From the NCBI RefSeq assembly GCF_040438645.1, contig NZ_CP159253.1, positions 372,001 through 436,000 of the forward strand: DNA of 64,000 nt. Direction: 5' to 3'. Of the stretch, positions 25,411 to 34,610 are shown one piece after another. The notes under the pieces are model-generated. The model saw only the letters and a list, made by a program, of their open reading frames with translations. It searched no databases and had not been told where the DNA came from. A program made the translations under genes and the position numbers. Position 1 is the stretch's first letter; each line of letters opens with the position of its first letter. The stretch is from Mesorhizobium sp. WSM2240. Its GTDB lineage: Bacteria > Pseudomonadota > Alphaproteobacteria > Rhizobiales > Rhizobiaceae.

Positions 25411-26604
25411 ATGACCATCGAAAAGAAGCGCAACTGGAAGCCAGCCACCCAGCTCGTGCACTCCGGAACGCTGCGTTCGGGCTTCGGCGAGACCTCCGAG
25501 GCGATCTACCTGACGCAGGGCTATGTCTACGACACTGCCGAAGCCGCCGAAGCCCGTTTCAAGGGCGAGGAGCCGGGCTTCATCTATTCGCGCTACGCCA
25601 ATCCGACCGTCGACATGTTCGAAAAGCGCATGTGCGCGCTGGAGGGCGCCGAGGACGCGCGCGCCACGGCGTCGGGCATGGCGGCGGTGACGGCGGCGAT
25701 TCTGTGCTCCCTCACGGCCGGCGACCATATCGTTGCCGCGCGCGCGCTGTTCGGCTCCTGCCGGTGGGTGGTCGAGACGCTGGCGCCGAGATACGGCATC
25801 GAGGCGACGCTGGTCGACGGCACCAGGATCGAGAATTGGGAGAGGGCGGTGCGCCCCAACACCAAGCTCTTTTTCCTCGAAAGCCCGACCAACCCGACGC
25901 TCGAAGTCATCGACATCGAGGCCGTGGCAAGGCTCGCCAATTCGATCGGCGGCCGGCTGGTGGTCGACAATGTATTCGCCACCCCGCTGCAGCAGAAGCC
26001 GCTCACGCTCGGCGCGCATGTCGTCGTCTATTCGGCGACCAAGCACATCGACGGCCAGGGGCGGTGTCTCGGCGGCATCATCCTGTCGGACAAGAAGTGG
26101 ATCGACGAGAATTTGCACGACTATTTCCGCCACACCGGCCCGAGCCTGTCGCCGTTCAACGCCTGGACGCTTCTCAAGGGGCTGGAGACGCTGCCGCTGC
26201 GGGTGCGCCAGCAGACGGAAAGCGCCGGCAAAATCGCCGATTTCCTGGCCGAGCGGCCAGAGGTTTCGCGCGTGATCTATCCGGGACGCAGCGATCATCC
26301 GCAAGCCGATCTCGTGAAGAAGCAGATGCTCGGCGGCTCGACGCTGATCTGCCTCGACCTGAAGGACGGCAAGAAATCCGCCTTCGCCTTCCAGAACGCA
26401 CTGGACGTGGTGCTGATCTCCAACAATCTCGGCGACGCCAAAAGCCTGATCACGCACCCCGCGACCACCACGCACAAGAACCTCTCCGACGAGGCGCGCG
26501 CCGAACTCGGCATCGGGCCAGGGACGCTGCGCCTTTCGGTCGGGCTGGAGGATACAGACGATCTGCTGGAGGACATCGAGCAGGCGCTGCGGGCGGTGGG
26601 GTGA
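25411..26604 (+). CDS. metZ: O-succinylhomoserine sulfhydrylase
   Basis: A 397-residue Cys/Met-metabolism PLP enzyme. It converts O-succinylhomoserine and sulfide to homocysteine. Diagnostic segments are FIYSRYANPTVDMFEKRMCA, ESPTNPTLEVIDIEA, the PLP lysine near residue 211 in YSATKHIDGQGRCLGG, and the C-terminal ITHPATTTHKNL. GGGGA lies upstream of the ATG at 25411. The SAM-II element and terminator in its leader match methionine control. Confidence 0.94.
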   Translation: MTIEKKRNWKPATQLVHSGTLRSGFGETSEAIYLTQGYVYDTAEAAEARFKGEEPGFIYSRYANPTVDMFEKRMCALEGAEDARATASGMAAVTAAILCSLTAGDHIVAARALFGSCRWVVETLAPRYGIEATLVDGTRIENWERAVRPNTKLFFLESPTNPTLEVIDIEAVARLANSIGGRLVVDNVFATPLQQKPLTLGAHVVVYSATKHIDGQGRCLGGIILSDKKWIDENLHDYFRHTGPSLSPFNAWTLLKGLETLPLRVRQQTESAGKIADFLAERPEVSRVIYPGRSDHPQADLVKKQMLGGSTLICLDLKDGKKSAFAFQNALDVVLISNNLGDAKSLITHPATTTHKNLSDEARAELGIGPGTLRLSVGLEDTDDLLEDIEQALRAVG

Positions 26605-26633
26605 GGTAACACGTCTATTGGCGGTCTGCCGCA

Positions 26634-27851
26634 GGGGACAGTTTACTTTTTTCCGCCAGCGCGAACCTCTAGACTGCCGCTGCCTTTCCGCGGAAGAAAG
26701 TAATACCCGGTCTGGCCGATAACCCGAAATTGCTCGGGTCGAACGATAACGAAATTGTCGTTGACGGTATCGCGGATGGTCTTCCAGTTCCGCGGCAGGG
26801 TGGATTTGAAGAAGCGCATGATGGCGTCGGCGAAGGCGCGGAAATTGTCGTAGTAGCGGTTGTGGGTGACATGCTCGTGCATGACTTTCCACAATCGCTC
26901 GATGGCGTTGAGATTGGGGGCGTAAGCGGGCAGGAAATGCAGCCGGATGCGGCATCCTGGCCGCGTCAGCCAGCCTCTGACGGCCTCGCCGCGGTGAACC
27001 GGCGCCCGGTCGAGGATAAGGTGGATCACACGTTTGTTTGGGTTGGCGCGCTCCAGCTTGGCAAGCAGATCGATCGTCGTCTGTGTCGACATCTTCAGTG
27101 TTTCGATCAGCTGCAGGTCGAAGTTCTCCAGGCACAGTGCGCCCATGAGGTTCATGCGTTCACGGCCCTTGCCGCGCTTGACGGCGAGCTTGTCGCCGCG
27201 CCGGATCCAGCCATAGGCCGGCCGGCTTTGATACTCGGGATGCACGGCATCGCTGAAGTAGACGATCTCGTCGGGCTCGAGCCGGTTGAGCAGCTTATCG
27301 TAGCAGGTCACGAAAGCTTCCTGCGCCGCCGCGTCGGCCTTGGCCGGCAGCCCCTTGGGCTTGCGGTAATCGAAACCCAGCCGGTGCAACAGCTGGATCA
27401 TTCCCGGTTTGGAATAGGCGATCCCGTAGCGCCGTTCGACATGCGCCATCACCGCCGCCGTGCTCGGAAAAAGCTTGGCCGACAACGTCTCGACCAGTTC
27501 GGCTTCCTGGCAGCGCGACAGCTTGCTCTGGCTGCCCTTCCAGCCGAAGCTCCGCAACGCTTGCGTTCCGTCGGTGGTAAAAGCCTTGTGCCAGCCGCGC
27601 ACCGTGTCGTCGTCGAGGTAGAGCGCCCGCGCTACATCTTCACAGCTCCAGCCGTCGTCCAGCAGCAGGATGGCGTTGGCACGGCGCGCAACCCCGTGCC
27701 TCTCCGTCGGCCGCCGCACCACCGCCTGCAGATAGGCACGCCCTTCCTCGCTGAGAAAACCGCCGCGAATCATGCGGCCAAAAGAATCGACCCCAAACTA
27801 CCTGTCAACCTCTTCTTCGCGTTGTCAGCGAGTCGGGGTAAAACTGTCCCC
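26634..27851. mobile_element. IS630-type insertion sequence
   Basis: About 1.2 kb bounded by imperfect inverted repeats GGGGACAGTTTACT (starting 26634) and, on the other strand, GGGGACAGTTTTACC (ending 27851). One transposase gene fills it. A TA target duplication, usual for IS630, is not obvious at the edges, so the exact ends may differ by a base or two. Confidence 0.85.
26643..27773 (-). CDS. IS630 family transposase
   Basis: A 376-residue single-frame transposase. The N-terminal helix-turn-helix contains DGWSCEDVARALYLDDDTVR, then a winged-helix-like segment (YGIAYSKPGMIQLLHRLGFD). The DDE catalytic acids lie in YFSDAVHPEYQ, HLILDRAPVHRG and NLNAIERLWK. Both the reading frame and the inverted repeats are intact, so the element may still move. 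It interrupts the region downstream of metZ. Confidence 0.93.
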   Translation of the reverse strand: MIRGGFLSEEGRAYLQAVVRRPTERHGVARRANAILLLDDGWSCEDVARALYLDDDTVRGWHKAFTTDGTQALRSFGWKGSQSKLSRCQEAELVETLSAKLFPSTAAVMAHVERRYGIAYSKPGMIQLLHRLGFDYRKPKGLPAKADAAAQEAFVTCYDKLLNRLEPDEIVYFSDAVHPEYQSRPAYGWIRRGDKLAVKRGKGRERMNLMGALCLENFDLQLIETLKMSTQTTIDLLAKLERANPNKRVIHLILDRAPVHRGEAVRGWLTRPGCRIRLHFLPAYAPNLNAIERLWKVMHEHVTHNRYYDNFRAFADAIMRFFKSTLPRNWKTIRDTVNDNFVIVRPEQFRVIGQTGYYFLPRKGSGSLEVRAGGKK

Positions 27852-28442
27852 GGCACGCATCTCTCCGTTGCCACGCTGCGTTTCCGCCCTGGCTGTTGCA
27901 AGAAGTCGGGAAGCGGGGCGCATGGCCTTGCCTACCGAAACTTAAATACGTGGCGCAGCTTCCGCGCCCCGCCGGTGTCTGTCGCCCGGTCGACCGGTCA
28001 CGCGCCCCGCTCCATGTTCTTTCCATGGACAATGACGCGCGGATGATCCGCCTTCAGCCAGGCATTGGCGCCTGGCTTCCGGAATGCCGGCCCGTCGGAC
28101 GCCCTCGGAGCCATGGGTTCCGATCCCATGGCGGGAGGTCACCGCCGTTCTGCCTGATACCCGGTGCGCACCAGGTCCCGCCAGAACGGTGAGGCCATTA
28201 TGCGGGAGGGCTAGATATGTGGACAAATCGGGTGCGAAGATTTTTCAAGAATCTGACATCCCATTGATACGGAAGGGGTATTTCTTCGCTTTGGCCGAAA
28301 TTGGTGTGGATTCTATCCACAAAGGAGGCTGTTCGACGGTTGAGCCCTCCAATGATTTGCCGCGGGCTTCGGCTTGCGCCGGCATGGCCGCCGTGGGACA
28401 TGTTCCGGCCCGCCGGTAACTCAGGGAATCGAGCGCGAAAGT
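27852..28442. other. Gene-poor interval between the IS630 element and the MATE gene
   Basis: About 590 bases. On the minus strand a short coding-like stretch is visible (separate entry, 27998-28114). The remainder shows no recognised gene. GC-rich short inverted repeats occur, for example around 28055-28075 (CCAGGCATTGGCGCCTGG). No RNA gene recognised. Confidence 0.4.
27998..28114 (-). CDS. Short ORF or gene remnant, function unknown
   Basis: A 38-codon frame ending AFRKPGANAWLKADHPRVIV followed by HGKNMERGA and stop. The residue composition and the conserved-looking end read like the C-terminus of a real protein, but there is no good ribosome site, and an in-frame stop lies shortly upstream of the possible starts. 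It could be the remnant of a gene cut by rearrangement near the insertion sequence. Not recognised. Confidence 0.25.
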   Translation of the reverse strand: MAPRASDGPAFRKPGANAWLKADHPRVIVHGKNMERGA

Positions 28443-29783
28443 ATGCGGCAGCAACAGCCAGAAGCGGTTTCGGCGAGACCTTTCGCGGTGACGCACCGCA
28501 GCGTGCTGTCGATAGCCATACCGATGACGCTCGCTTATCTGACGACGCCTATGCTCGGGCTGGTCGACACGGCCGTGGTCGGGCAATTCGGAGACGCAGC
28601 GCTTTTAGGCGGCCTGGCGGCGGGCGCGCTGGTGTTCGACGTGGTCTTCACCACCTTCAACTTCCTGCGTTCAGGAACAACCGGGCTGGTGGCGCAGGCA
28701 TTCGGTCGCGGCGACGAAATAGAGGAGCAGGCGGTGTTCTGGCGCGCTTTCGCCATCGCGCTGGTCGCGGGCCTGGTGCTGGCGGCATGCGCGCCGCTGG
28801 TTTCGATCGTTGGCATCTGGTTCATAGATGCGGAACCCGGCGTCAACGCTGCGCTGGACGAATATGTCCGAATAAGGTTTCTCGGGGTGCCGTTCGCACT
28901 GATCAATTACGCGATCCTCGGCTATGTGCTCGGCAGGGGCGAGGGCGGGCTCGGCCTGGTCCTGCAACTCGTCCTCAACAGCATCAACATCGCGCTGTCG
29001 ATCATGCTCGGCTTGTGGCTCGCATGGGGCGTGGCGGGCGTCGCTTGGGGCACGGTCATCGGCGAGTTCGCGGCCATGCTGCTCGGCCTCGCCATCATCG
29101 TCGTCCGCTTTTCAAAATCGCCACGCCTGCCGCGCGAGCGGCTTCTGCACGCCGAACCGTTCTGGGCCATGGTTTCACTCAACCGCGACATCATGATCCG
29201 GTCCTTCTCTCTGCTGGCGGCGTTCGCCCTGTTCACGCGACAAGGCGCGCAGTTCGGCACGCTGACGCTCGCCGCGAATGCGGTGCTGATGAACTTCTTC
29301 ATGATCTCGGGCTTCTTCCTCGACGGATTCGCGACCGCCGCCGAGCAACTGGCAGGGCGCGCCGTCGGCGCGCGCAACGTTACCGCCTTCCGGCGAGCCG
29401 TGTGGCTGACGTCGATATGGGGCTTCGGCCTTGCCGGCGTCGCCTGCGCCGCGTTTCTGCTCGCTGGGCGCGACCTGATCGCGCTGATCACGACGGCGGA
29501 GGATATTCGCGACATAGCCTCGGCCTATCTGCCATGGGCGGCGTTCACTGCCGTCAGCGGCGTGCTCGCCTTCCAGATGGACGGCGTCTTCATCGGCGCG
29601 ACCTGGTCGACCGACATGCGCAATATGATGCTGCTCTCGCTTGGCGTGTCCGTGGCCGCCATGCTGGTGCTGACCGGGTCCTTCGGAAATCACGGCCTGT
29701 GGGCGGCGCTGCACATCTTCCTGGTCGTGAGGGGACTGAGCCTGCTGGCGATACTTCGGCTGCGGCTTCGGACATTCAGTTGA
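28443..29783 (+). CDS. MATE family efflux transporter (DinF-like)
   Basis: A 446-residue multidrug/toxic-compound exporter with 12 hydrophobic segments in two MatE repeats. The N-terminus has SIAIPMTLAYLTTPMLGLVD and TAVVGQFGDAALLGGLAAG, and NFLRSGTTGLVAQAFGRGD is typical of the DinF branch; the second half contains FFLDGFATAAEQLAGRAVGA. It would export substrates by Na+ or H+ exchange. The ATG at 28443 begins MRQQQPEAVSARPF; a longer upstream extension is discarded. Stands alone. Confidence 0.9.
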   Translation: MRQQQPEAVSARPFAVTHRSVLSIAIPMTLAYLTTPMLGLVDTAVVGQFGDAALLGGLAAGALVFDVVFTTFNFLRSGTTGLVAQAFGRGDEIEEQAVFWRAFAIALVAGLVLAACAPLVSIVGIWFIDAEPGVNAALDEYVRIRFLGVPFALINYAILGYVLGRGEGGLGLVLQLVLNSINIALSIMLGLWLAWGVAGVAWGTVIGEFAAMLLGLAIIVVRFSKSPRLPRERLLHAEPFWAMVSLNRDIMIRSFSLLAAFALFTRQGAQFGTLTLAANAVLMNFFMISGFFLDGFATAAEQLAGRAVGARNVTAFRRAVWLTSIWGFGLAGVACAAFLLAGRDLIALITTAEDIRDIASAYLPWAAFTAVSGVLAFQMDGVFIGATWSTDMRNMMLLSLGVSVAAMLVLTGSFGNHGLWAALHIFLVVRGLSLLAILRLRLRTFS

Positions 29784-29822
29784 GGCCGGCCTGCGGCTTT
29801 CACGGGGTTCCAGTTTGCGCTG

Positions 29823-29961
29823 CCCCTCACCCTTACCCTCTCCCCATGAAAAATGGGAGAGGGAGACATCCGCGTTGCTGCCAATCGCCGTTGGCGGAAA
29901 CTAGCGTCAGCGACGACGCCCCCTCTCCCCGGTTTTCACGGGGAGAGGGTAAGGTGAGGGG
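29823..29961. repeat. Intergenic inverted repeat between MATE gene and pyrD
   Basis: CCCCTCACCCTTACCCTCTC (from 29823) is mirrored by GAGAGGGTAAGGTGAGGGG (ending 29961), with an inner hairpin CTCTCCC/GGGAGAG near 29838-29862. Long palindromes of this CCCCTCACCC type are frequent between convergent genes in proteobacteria and may act in transcript ending. Confidence 0.7.
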
Positions 29962-29975
29962 CGATTTGCAAAGCG

Positions 29976-31064
29976 CTAAAGCGGCTTGGCGGCCCAATGG
30001 TCCAGCCGGCTGTCGCGTAGACTGCCAATGCTTGAAAGGCCCTCGCGTTCAGCGAAACGCGCCATATCGCCGACGATGCGGCCGGGGAGCGCCGGACCTG
30101 CATAGATCATCCCGGTATAAAGCTGCACGAGATCGGCCCCGGCACGGATTTTTTCGAGTGCAGTCTCGGCGGAGTTGACGCCGCCGACGCCGATCAGCGC
30201 CAGATCGGGCCCGACGAGCCGGCGCATTTTTGCGAGCACAGTGGTGGAGCGCTCGAATAGCGGTTTTCCCGACAGGCCGCCGGCCTCGCCCGAAAGAGCG
30301 ACCGATTGCAAAGTGGGGCGGGAGATCGTCGTGTTCGAGACAATGACGCCGTCGATCGCAGCGGCGGCGACTTCGGCCGCTATGTCCTCGAGCTCGGCCT
30401 CGGCCAGATCGGGTGCGATCTTCAAAAACAGCGGCGTTTTTCGCCCCGCGCCGTCGGCAAGCGCCGCCCGAGCGGCGGTGACGCGTGACAGGAGTTCGGC
30501 GAGCTCGGTGCGCGCCTGCATGTTGCGCAGACCCGGCGTGTTGGGCGACGAGATGTTGACGGTCAGATACGAGGCGTAGCGGGCGAAGCGCTTCACGCCC
30601 AGTCCATAGTCGGCGATGCGGTCGGCGCTGTCCTTGTTGGCGCCGATGTTGACGCCGACAATGCCGGGGCGGCCGGCCCGCGCGGCGAGCCGCTCTTCGC
30701 AGCGGACATGGCCCTCATTATTGAAGCCAAGCCGGTTAATGACGGCTTCGTCCTTCGTCAGCCTGAAAATGCGCGGCTTCGGATTGCCCGGCTGCGGCAG
30801 CGGCGTGACGCTGCCGATCTCGGCGAAGCCGAAGCCGAGATTGAGCAGCGCATCGGGCACTTCGCCGTTCTTGTCGTAGCCGGCGGCCATGCCCAGCGGG
30901 TTCGGGAAATCCAGCCCGCACGCGCGGACCTTCAGCCGGCGGTCGACGGGCGGCCTCGCGGCGACCGGCAATCCGCATTTCAGCGCCTTGATCGACAGGC
31001 CGTGCGCAGTTTCCGGATCGAGCGTGAAGAGCAGCCTCTGGCCGAGCCGGTCGATGGCGTTCAT
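29976..31064 (-). CDS. pyrD: Dihydroorotate dehydrogenase (quinone), class 2
   Basis: A 362-residue membrane-associated flavoprotein in pyrimidine synthesis. The N-terminal amphipathic extension (MNAIDRLGQRLLFTLDPETA) marks class 2, which passes electrons to quinone. FMN and substrate motifs are GMAAGYDKNGEVPDALL, NRLGFNNEGH, VNISSPNTPGLRNMQ with the catalytic Ser, and GVGGVNSAETALEKIRAGA. The start overlaps the stop of the DUF952 gene by four bases, so the two are cotranscribed. Confidence 0.96.
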   Translation of the reverse strand: MNAIDRLGQRLLFTLDPETAHGLSIKALKCGLPVAARPPVDRRLKVRACGLDFPNPLGMAAGYDKNGEVPDALLNLGFGFAEIGSVTPLPQPGNPKPRIFRLTKDEAVINRLGFNNEGHVRCEERLAARAGRPGIVGVNIGANKDSADRIADYGLGVKRFARYASYLTVNISSPNTPGLRNMQARTELAELLSRVTAARAALADGAGRKTPLFLKIAPDLAEAELEDIAAEVAAAAIDGVIVSNTTISRPTLQSVALSGEAGGLSGKPLFERSTTVLAKMRRLVGPDLALIGVGGVNSAETALEKIRAGADLVQLYTGMIYAGPALPGRIVGDMARFAEREGLSSIGSLRDSRLDHWAAKPL

Positions 31065-31408
31065 GAAGGCTCCAGCGGCGGAAATTCATGGCCGTTCGCG
31101 CCGAGCGGCAGCGGCTTCGCCCAGATCACCGCGGACAGGTCGAGAGCGCCGTAGAGATGCGGGAACAGCGCGCCGCCGCGCGAAACCTCGTATTTCAGCG
31201 CTGGTCCGAGCCTTTCGGCGTCGATCGCCACCAGGAGCAGGCCGGACTGGCCGGCGAAATGGCGCGTCGCTGTCTCCTCGACCTGATCGGCGGTGGAGAA
31301 GTGGATGAAGCCGTCGGCGATGTCGATCGGCGCGCCGGAAAACACTCCGGAATTTTCGGCCTCGCGCCACAGCGCTTCCGGGCATATCTTGTAAACGGTC
31401 TGTCGCAT
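31061..31408 (-). CDS. DUF952 family protein
   Basis: A 115-residue member of the DUF952 family, a small ADP-ribosyltransferase-like fold of unknown role. Typical blocks are VYKICPEALW, DIADGFIHFSTADQVEETA and LLLVAIDAERLGPALKYEVS, ending in FPHLYGALDLSAVIWAKPL. Commonly placed before pyrD in Hyphomicrobiales, as here (ATGA overlap). Confidence 0.92.
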   Translation of the reverse strand: MRQTVYKICPEALWREAENSGVFSGAPIDIADGFIHFSTADQVEETATRHFAGQSGLLLVAIDAERLGPALKYEVSRGGALFPHLYGALDLSAVIWAKPLPLGANGHEFPPLEPS

Positions 31409-31510
31409 GCGGGCCCTATAGGCCAGAAGCCGGGCCGGGAAAAGGGAGGCGTCTCCCTATTTACGGCGAAAACCGCGGGCATCCTGCCCCGATCGCGAAT
31501 GGAGGAAGTC

Positions 31511-31954
31511 ATGCGTGCCACTGCCACCGTCGCTGCTGCGATCGTCATGTCGTTTGCGGGCGCACCGGTCTTCGCCCAGGACAATACCGACCGCTATACG
31601 CTTGAGAAAACCGACAGGGGCTATGTCCGGATGGACCGGCGGACCGGCGAGATGTCGCTGTGCGAGGAACGCTCCGGCCAACTCGTCTGCAAGCTGGCTG
31701 CCGATGAACGCGCCGCTTTCCAGGCTGATACCGAGAGGCTAGAAGCCGCAATCGAGGCGCTCGAGGAGCGGGTCGCCAAACTGGAGAGTGGGCTGACGGC
31801 CAAGCTCGACCAGGCGCTGCCGACGGAAGAGGAATTCGAGAAGACGATGGGCTATATGGAGCGGTTCCTGCGCCGCTTCATGGGCATCGCCAAGGATTTC
31901 GAGGAAGAGCCGGAAGGCCCGAAAACTCCGCCCGCCGACCCGCAGAAGACCTGA
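31511..31954 (+). CDS. Periplasmic hypothetical protein with coiled coil
   Basis: A 147-residue exported protein. A Sec signal peptide ends at VFAQD near residue 23. The mature part holds DRGYVRMDRRTGEMSLCEER and GQLVCKLAADERAAFQ, two cysteines that could bridge, then a heptad-like coiled coil (RLEAAIEALEERVAKLES) and an acidic, proline-rich end. GGAGGAAGTC precedes the ATG at 31511; a much longer upstream frame is rejected. Function unknown. Confidence 0.85.
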   Translation: MRATATVAAAIVMSFAGAPVFAQDNTDRYTLEKTDRGYVRMDRRTGEMSLCEERSGQLVCKLAADERAAFQADTERLEAAIEALEERVAKLESGLTAKLDQALPTEEEFEKTMGYMERFLRRFMGIAKDFEEEPEGPKTPPADPQKT

Positions 31955-31976
31955 CGGATAGCTACCCCGAGACGAC

Positions 31977-32387
31977 TCATTCCGTCGCCATGGCCGGGCT
32001 GACCTCCGGCTGGTAGGCCTCGAAGCCGAACATCACGAAAATCATCGAGATGGCGAAGAACAGGCAGGCGACGGCGAGCGAAGCTTGCCCGAACCGCGCG
32101 TAAACATCGCGCATGACCGTCGCGAACACGAAGCGCGAATGCTCGTTGGCGGGCCGCGCCTTCTGGTCGAGATACATCCAGACTTCGGTCGACTTCGGAT
32201 TCTGGCGGGCTGCGGCGTAGGCCTTCCAGATCAGGATCGCGGCCATCAGCAGGGTCAGCACGGCGCCGGCGCGGAAGGCCGACACCGGATTGAACGAGAA
32301 GCCGACCATCACGCAGGTGATCGCCAGCGTGCCGAACATCACGGCGCGCCCGACGCAGAAAATGGCGACTTCCCTTATTTTATCCAT
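31977..32387 (-). CDS. Conserved small membrane protein, function unknown
   Basis: A 136-residue protein with three or four hydrophobic helices: VGRAVMFGTLAITCVMVGFS, AGAVLTLLMAAILIWKAYAA and LAVACLFFAISMIFVMFGF. A polar cytosol-facing segment between helices contains STEVWMYLDQKARPANEHSR. I do not recognise a named family. It stands alone, convergent with the exported coiled-coil gene and with a palindromic repeat upstream. Confidence 0.75.
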   Translation of the reverse strand: MDKIREVAIFCVGRAVMFGTLAITCVMVGFSFNPVSAFRAGAVLTLLMAAILIWKAYAAARQNPKSTEVWMYLDQKARPANEHSRFVFATVMRDVYARFGQASLAVACLFFAISMIFVMFGFEAYQPEVSPAMATE

Positions 32388-32464
32388 CGGGGGATCCGGC
32401 GTGAGATGGATTTAACTGTGCAGAGGCAAGTCGGTTCCCTGCAAGTAAATTTCCGGCGATCTGC

Positions 32465-32610
32465 GGGGTGTGCCGGGATTCAGGTGATGCCGGCCTGCAA
32501 ATGGTGGCTTTCTGCGCTTCCGGTGCTCACGTACCTGAATGTACGGCTCCGCTCCGGTTCTCGAAATCCGCCATTTTCGACTCGGCCTGAGCTGAATCCC
32601 GGCACACCCC
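32465..32610. repeat. Palindromic dispersed repeat, copy A
   Basis: A 146-base element with perfect 19-base terminal inverted repeats: GGGGTGTGCCGGGATTCAG (32465-32483) and its complement at 32592-32610. The interior GATGCCGGCCTGCAAATGG, GCTTTCTGCGCTTCCGGTG and GTTCTCGAAATCC blocks recur in copy B. Copies B, C and a relic D lie at 33367, 39780 and about 38197. Confidence 0.85.
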
Positions 32611-32711
32611 AAGCAAGGGCCCTCTCGATTGCGGCTTGAAAACCCCGCTCATCCCCGCATAATCGGCGATCAACCGCTGGCACGACATAGCGGAGGGATG
32701 GGGAGGGTTCA

Positions 32712-33368
32712 TTGCCGTCAGGCTACAAGTTCGTCATCGCGGACGACCATCCCCTGTTTCGCGGCGCGCTGAAGCAGGCGCTCGGCGGCATAGCCGATGT
32801 CGCGACGATCCTCGAGGCCGGAGATTTCGAGGCGACGAAGGCGCTCGTTGCGGCCAATGAGGATGTCGACCTCGTGCTGCTCGATTTGTCGATGCCTGGC
32901 GCCAGCGGCCTTTCCGGCCTGATCTCGCTGCGCGGCATCCATTCGGCGGTGCCCATGGTGGTGGTGTCGGCCCATGACGATGCCGAGACGATACGGCGCG
33001 CGCTTGAACTCGGCGCGTCCGGCTTCATCTCGAAGTCGGCGAGCATGGAAGACATAAGGGCGGGCGTGATGACGGTGCTGTCGGGCGGGATCACGGCGCC
33101 TGTAGGCATCGACCTCGGCGTCGAGCGCGACCCCGAAATTTCCGACCTGATCAAGCGGCTGCAATCGCTGACCCCGCAGCAGGCGAGGGTGCTCGGCATG
33201 CTGGCTGAAGGGCTTCTGAACAAGCAGATCGCCTACGAACTCAGCGTCTCGGAAGCGACGATCAAGGCGCATGTCTCGGCGGTGCTGCAGAAACTTGGCG
33301 TGGACAGCCGCACCCAGGCGGTGATCCTGCTGTCCAAGATCGGAACCGACCCGCTGCCGGCGGCTTGA
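32712..33368 (+). CDS. LuxR/NarL-type response regulator (CrbR/AgmR-like)
   Basis: A 218-residue two-component regulator. The receiver domain has the acidic pair ADDHP, the phospho-acceptor Asp near residue 58 in VLLDLSMPGASG, and the Lys in FISKSASMEDI. The C-terminal LuxR helix-turn-helix is LTPQQARVLGMLAEGLLNKQ and then VSEATIKAHVSAVLQKLGV. Start is TTG at 32712 with GGGGAGGG upstream. Together with the SSS-domain histidine kinase at 34611-38105 it resembles the CrbR/CrbS acetate-response pair. A palindromic repeat starts inside its stop codon. Confidence 0.9.
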   Translation: MPSGYKFVIADDHPLFRGALKQALGGIADVATILEAGDFEATKALVAANEDVDLVLLDLSMPGASGLSGLISLRGIHSAVPMVVVSAHDDAETIRRALELGASGFISKSASMEDIRAGVMTVLSGGITAPVGIDLGVERDPEISDLIKRLQSLTPQQARVLGMLAEGLLNKQIAYELSVSEATIKAHVSAVLQKLGVDSRTQAVILLSKIGTDPLPAA

Positions 33369-33516
33369 GATTCAGGTGATGCCGGCCTGCAAATGGCGGC
33401 TTTCTGCGCTTCCGGTGCTCACGGCCCTGAATGTACGCTCCGCTCCCGTTCTCGAAATCCACCATTTTGGTCGCTTCGCGCCCTCTTCGATTCCGGCGCG
33501 GCCTGACCTGAATCTC
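33367..33516. repeat. Palindromic dispersed repeat, copy B
   Basis: A 150-base element with an 11-base perfect inverted repeat, GAGATTCAGGT (33367-33377) and ACCTGAATCTC (33506-33516). Its first bases overlap the response-regulator stop codon (33366-33368). The interior matches copy A over most of its length. Confidence 0.85.
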
Positions 33517-33570
33517 CCATCGCCTAGCGAGCAGCGCGATCATATCCGAAAAGTCCGCAACCTTTCGGGA

Positions 33571-34554
33571 TCATGCCCCCAGAATCGCCGCCAGCACTTT
33601 CAGGTCGACATTGCCGCCGCTGAGCAGAATGCCGACCCGCTTGCCGGCGCAGGCGACCGCGCCATGCATGACGGCGGCGGCGGCGAGGCAGCCTGTCGGC
33701 TCCACGATCAGCTTCATGCGCTCGGCGAGGAACTTCATCGTCTCGATCAGTTGCGCGTCCGAGATCGTGACGATGTCGTCGACGTTGTCTTTCAGGATGG
33801 GGAAATTGTGGTTGCCGAGATGGGTGGTGAGGGCGCCGTCGGCGATGGACTTCGGCACGGGGATGCGAACCACTTCGCCCTTGTGCAATGATTGCTGGCC
33901 GTCATTGCCGGCCTCCGGCTCCACGCCGACAATTGTGCAGGCGGGCGCCGTCGCCCGGGCAGCGAGCGCGCTGCCGGCAAGGAGGCCGCCACCGCCCAGC
34001 GGCACGACAAGCATGTCGATCGGCCCGACCTCCTCGATCAGTTCCAGCGCGGCGGTGCCCTGTCCCGCAATAATTTCGGGATGGTCGTATGGCGGGATCA
34101 GAGCCGCTCCGCGCTCGGCGGCGAGGCGACGGCTGATCCCCTCGCGATCTTCCGTGTAGCGGTCATAGAAGACGATTTCGGCTCCGTAGCCCTTGGTCGC
34201 GGCAATTTTCATCGCCGGCGCGTCGCTCGGCATGACGTTGGTCGCGGGAACACCCTGGAGCCTGGCCGCGTAGGCGACCGCCTGGGCGTGGTTGCCGGAG
34301 GAATAGGCGACGACGCCGTTTTGGCGGACGCTCGCCTCCAGCGCGGCTATTGCATTGTAAGCGCCGCGAAATTTGAAAGCGCCGCCACGCTGAAGGTTCT
34401 CCGCCTTGAAGAACAGGCTTGCGCCCACCTTCGCGTCGGCGGTTCGCGAGGTCAGGACCGGCGTCTTGTGCGCGGCGCCTGAAATCCGCGCCCGCGCCGC
34501 CAGCACATCCTCGAAGGTGGTTATGCGCAGCGAAGGCGATGAGGATTCGATCAC
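33571..34554 (-). CDS. Threonine/serine dehydratase family PLP enzyme
   Basis: A 327-residue fold-type II PLP enzyme. The cofactor Lys lies in GGAFKFRGAYNA, with the SSGNHAQAVA loop and the glycine-rich VPLGGGGLLAGSAL phosphate cup, plus LLSGGNVDL at the end. No C-terminal ACT domain, so it is the catabolic or serine-racemase-like type, not IlvA. I favour the GTG at 34554 after GGAGAA; an ATG nine codons upstream is possible. It lies between the regulator and kinase of a two-component pair, on the same strand as the kinase. Confidence 0.88.
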   Translation of the reverse strand: MIESSSPSLRITTFEDVLAARARISGAAHKTPVLTSRTADAKVGASLFFKAENLQRGGAFKFRGAYNAIAALEASVRQNGVVAYSSGNHAQAVAYAARLQGVPATNVMPSDAPAMKIAATKGYGAEIVFYDRYTEDREGISRRLAAERGAALIPPYDHPEIIAGQGTAALELIEEVGPIDMLVVPLGGGGLLAGSALAARATAPACTIVGVEPEAGNDGQQSLHKGEVVRIPVPKSIADGALTTHLGNHNFPILKDNVDDIVTISDAQLIETMKFLAERMKLIVEPTGCLAAAAVMHGAVACAGKRVGILLSGGNVDLKVLAAILGA

Positions 34555-34610
34555 TGGGTATTCTCCGGATTCAGCCTGCAATGAATTTGCCGTGTTATCG
34601 AGCGCGTCGC

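Noticed and set aside
25282..27135. Very long open frame on the minus strand across metZ and the insertion sequence
   Set aside because: It is antisense to metZ and the transposase, both of which have clear families. Its sequence has no recognisable domain and is Arg/His-rich as shadow frames are.
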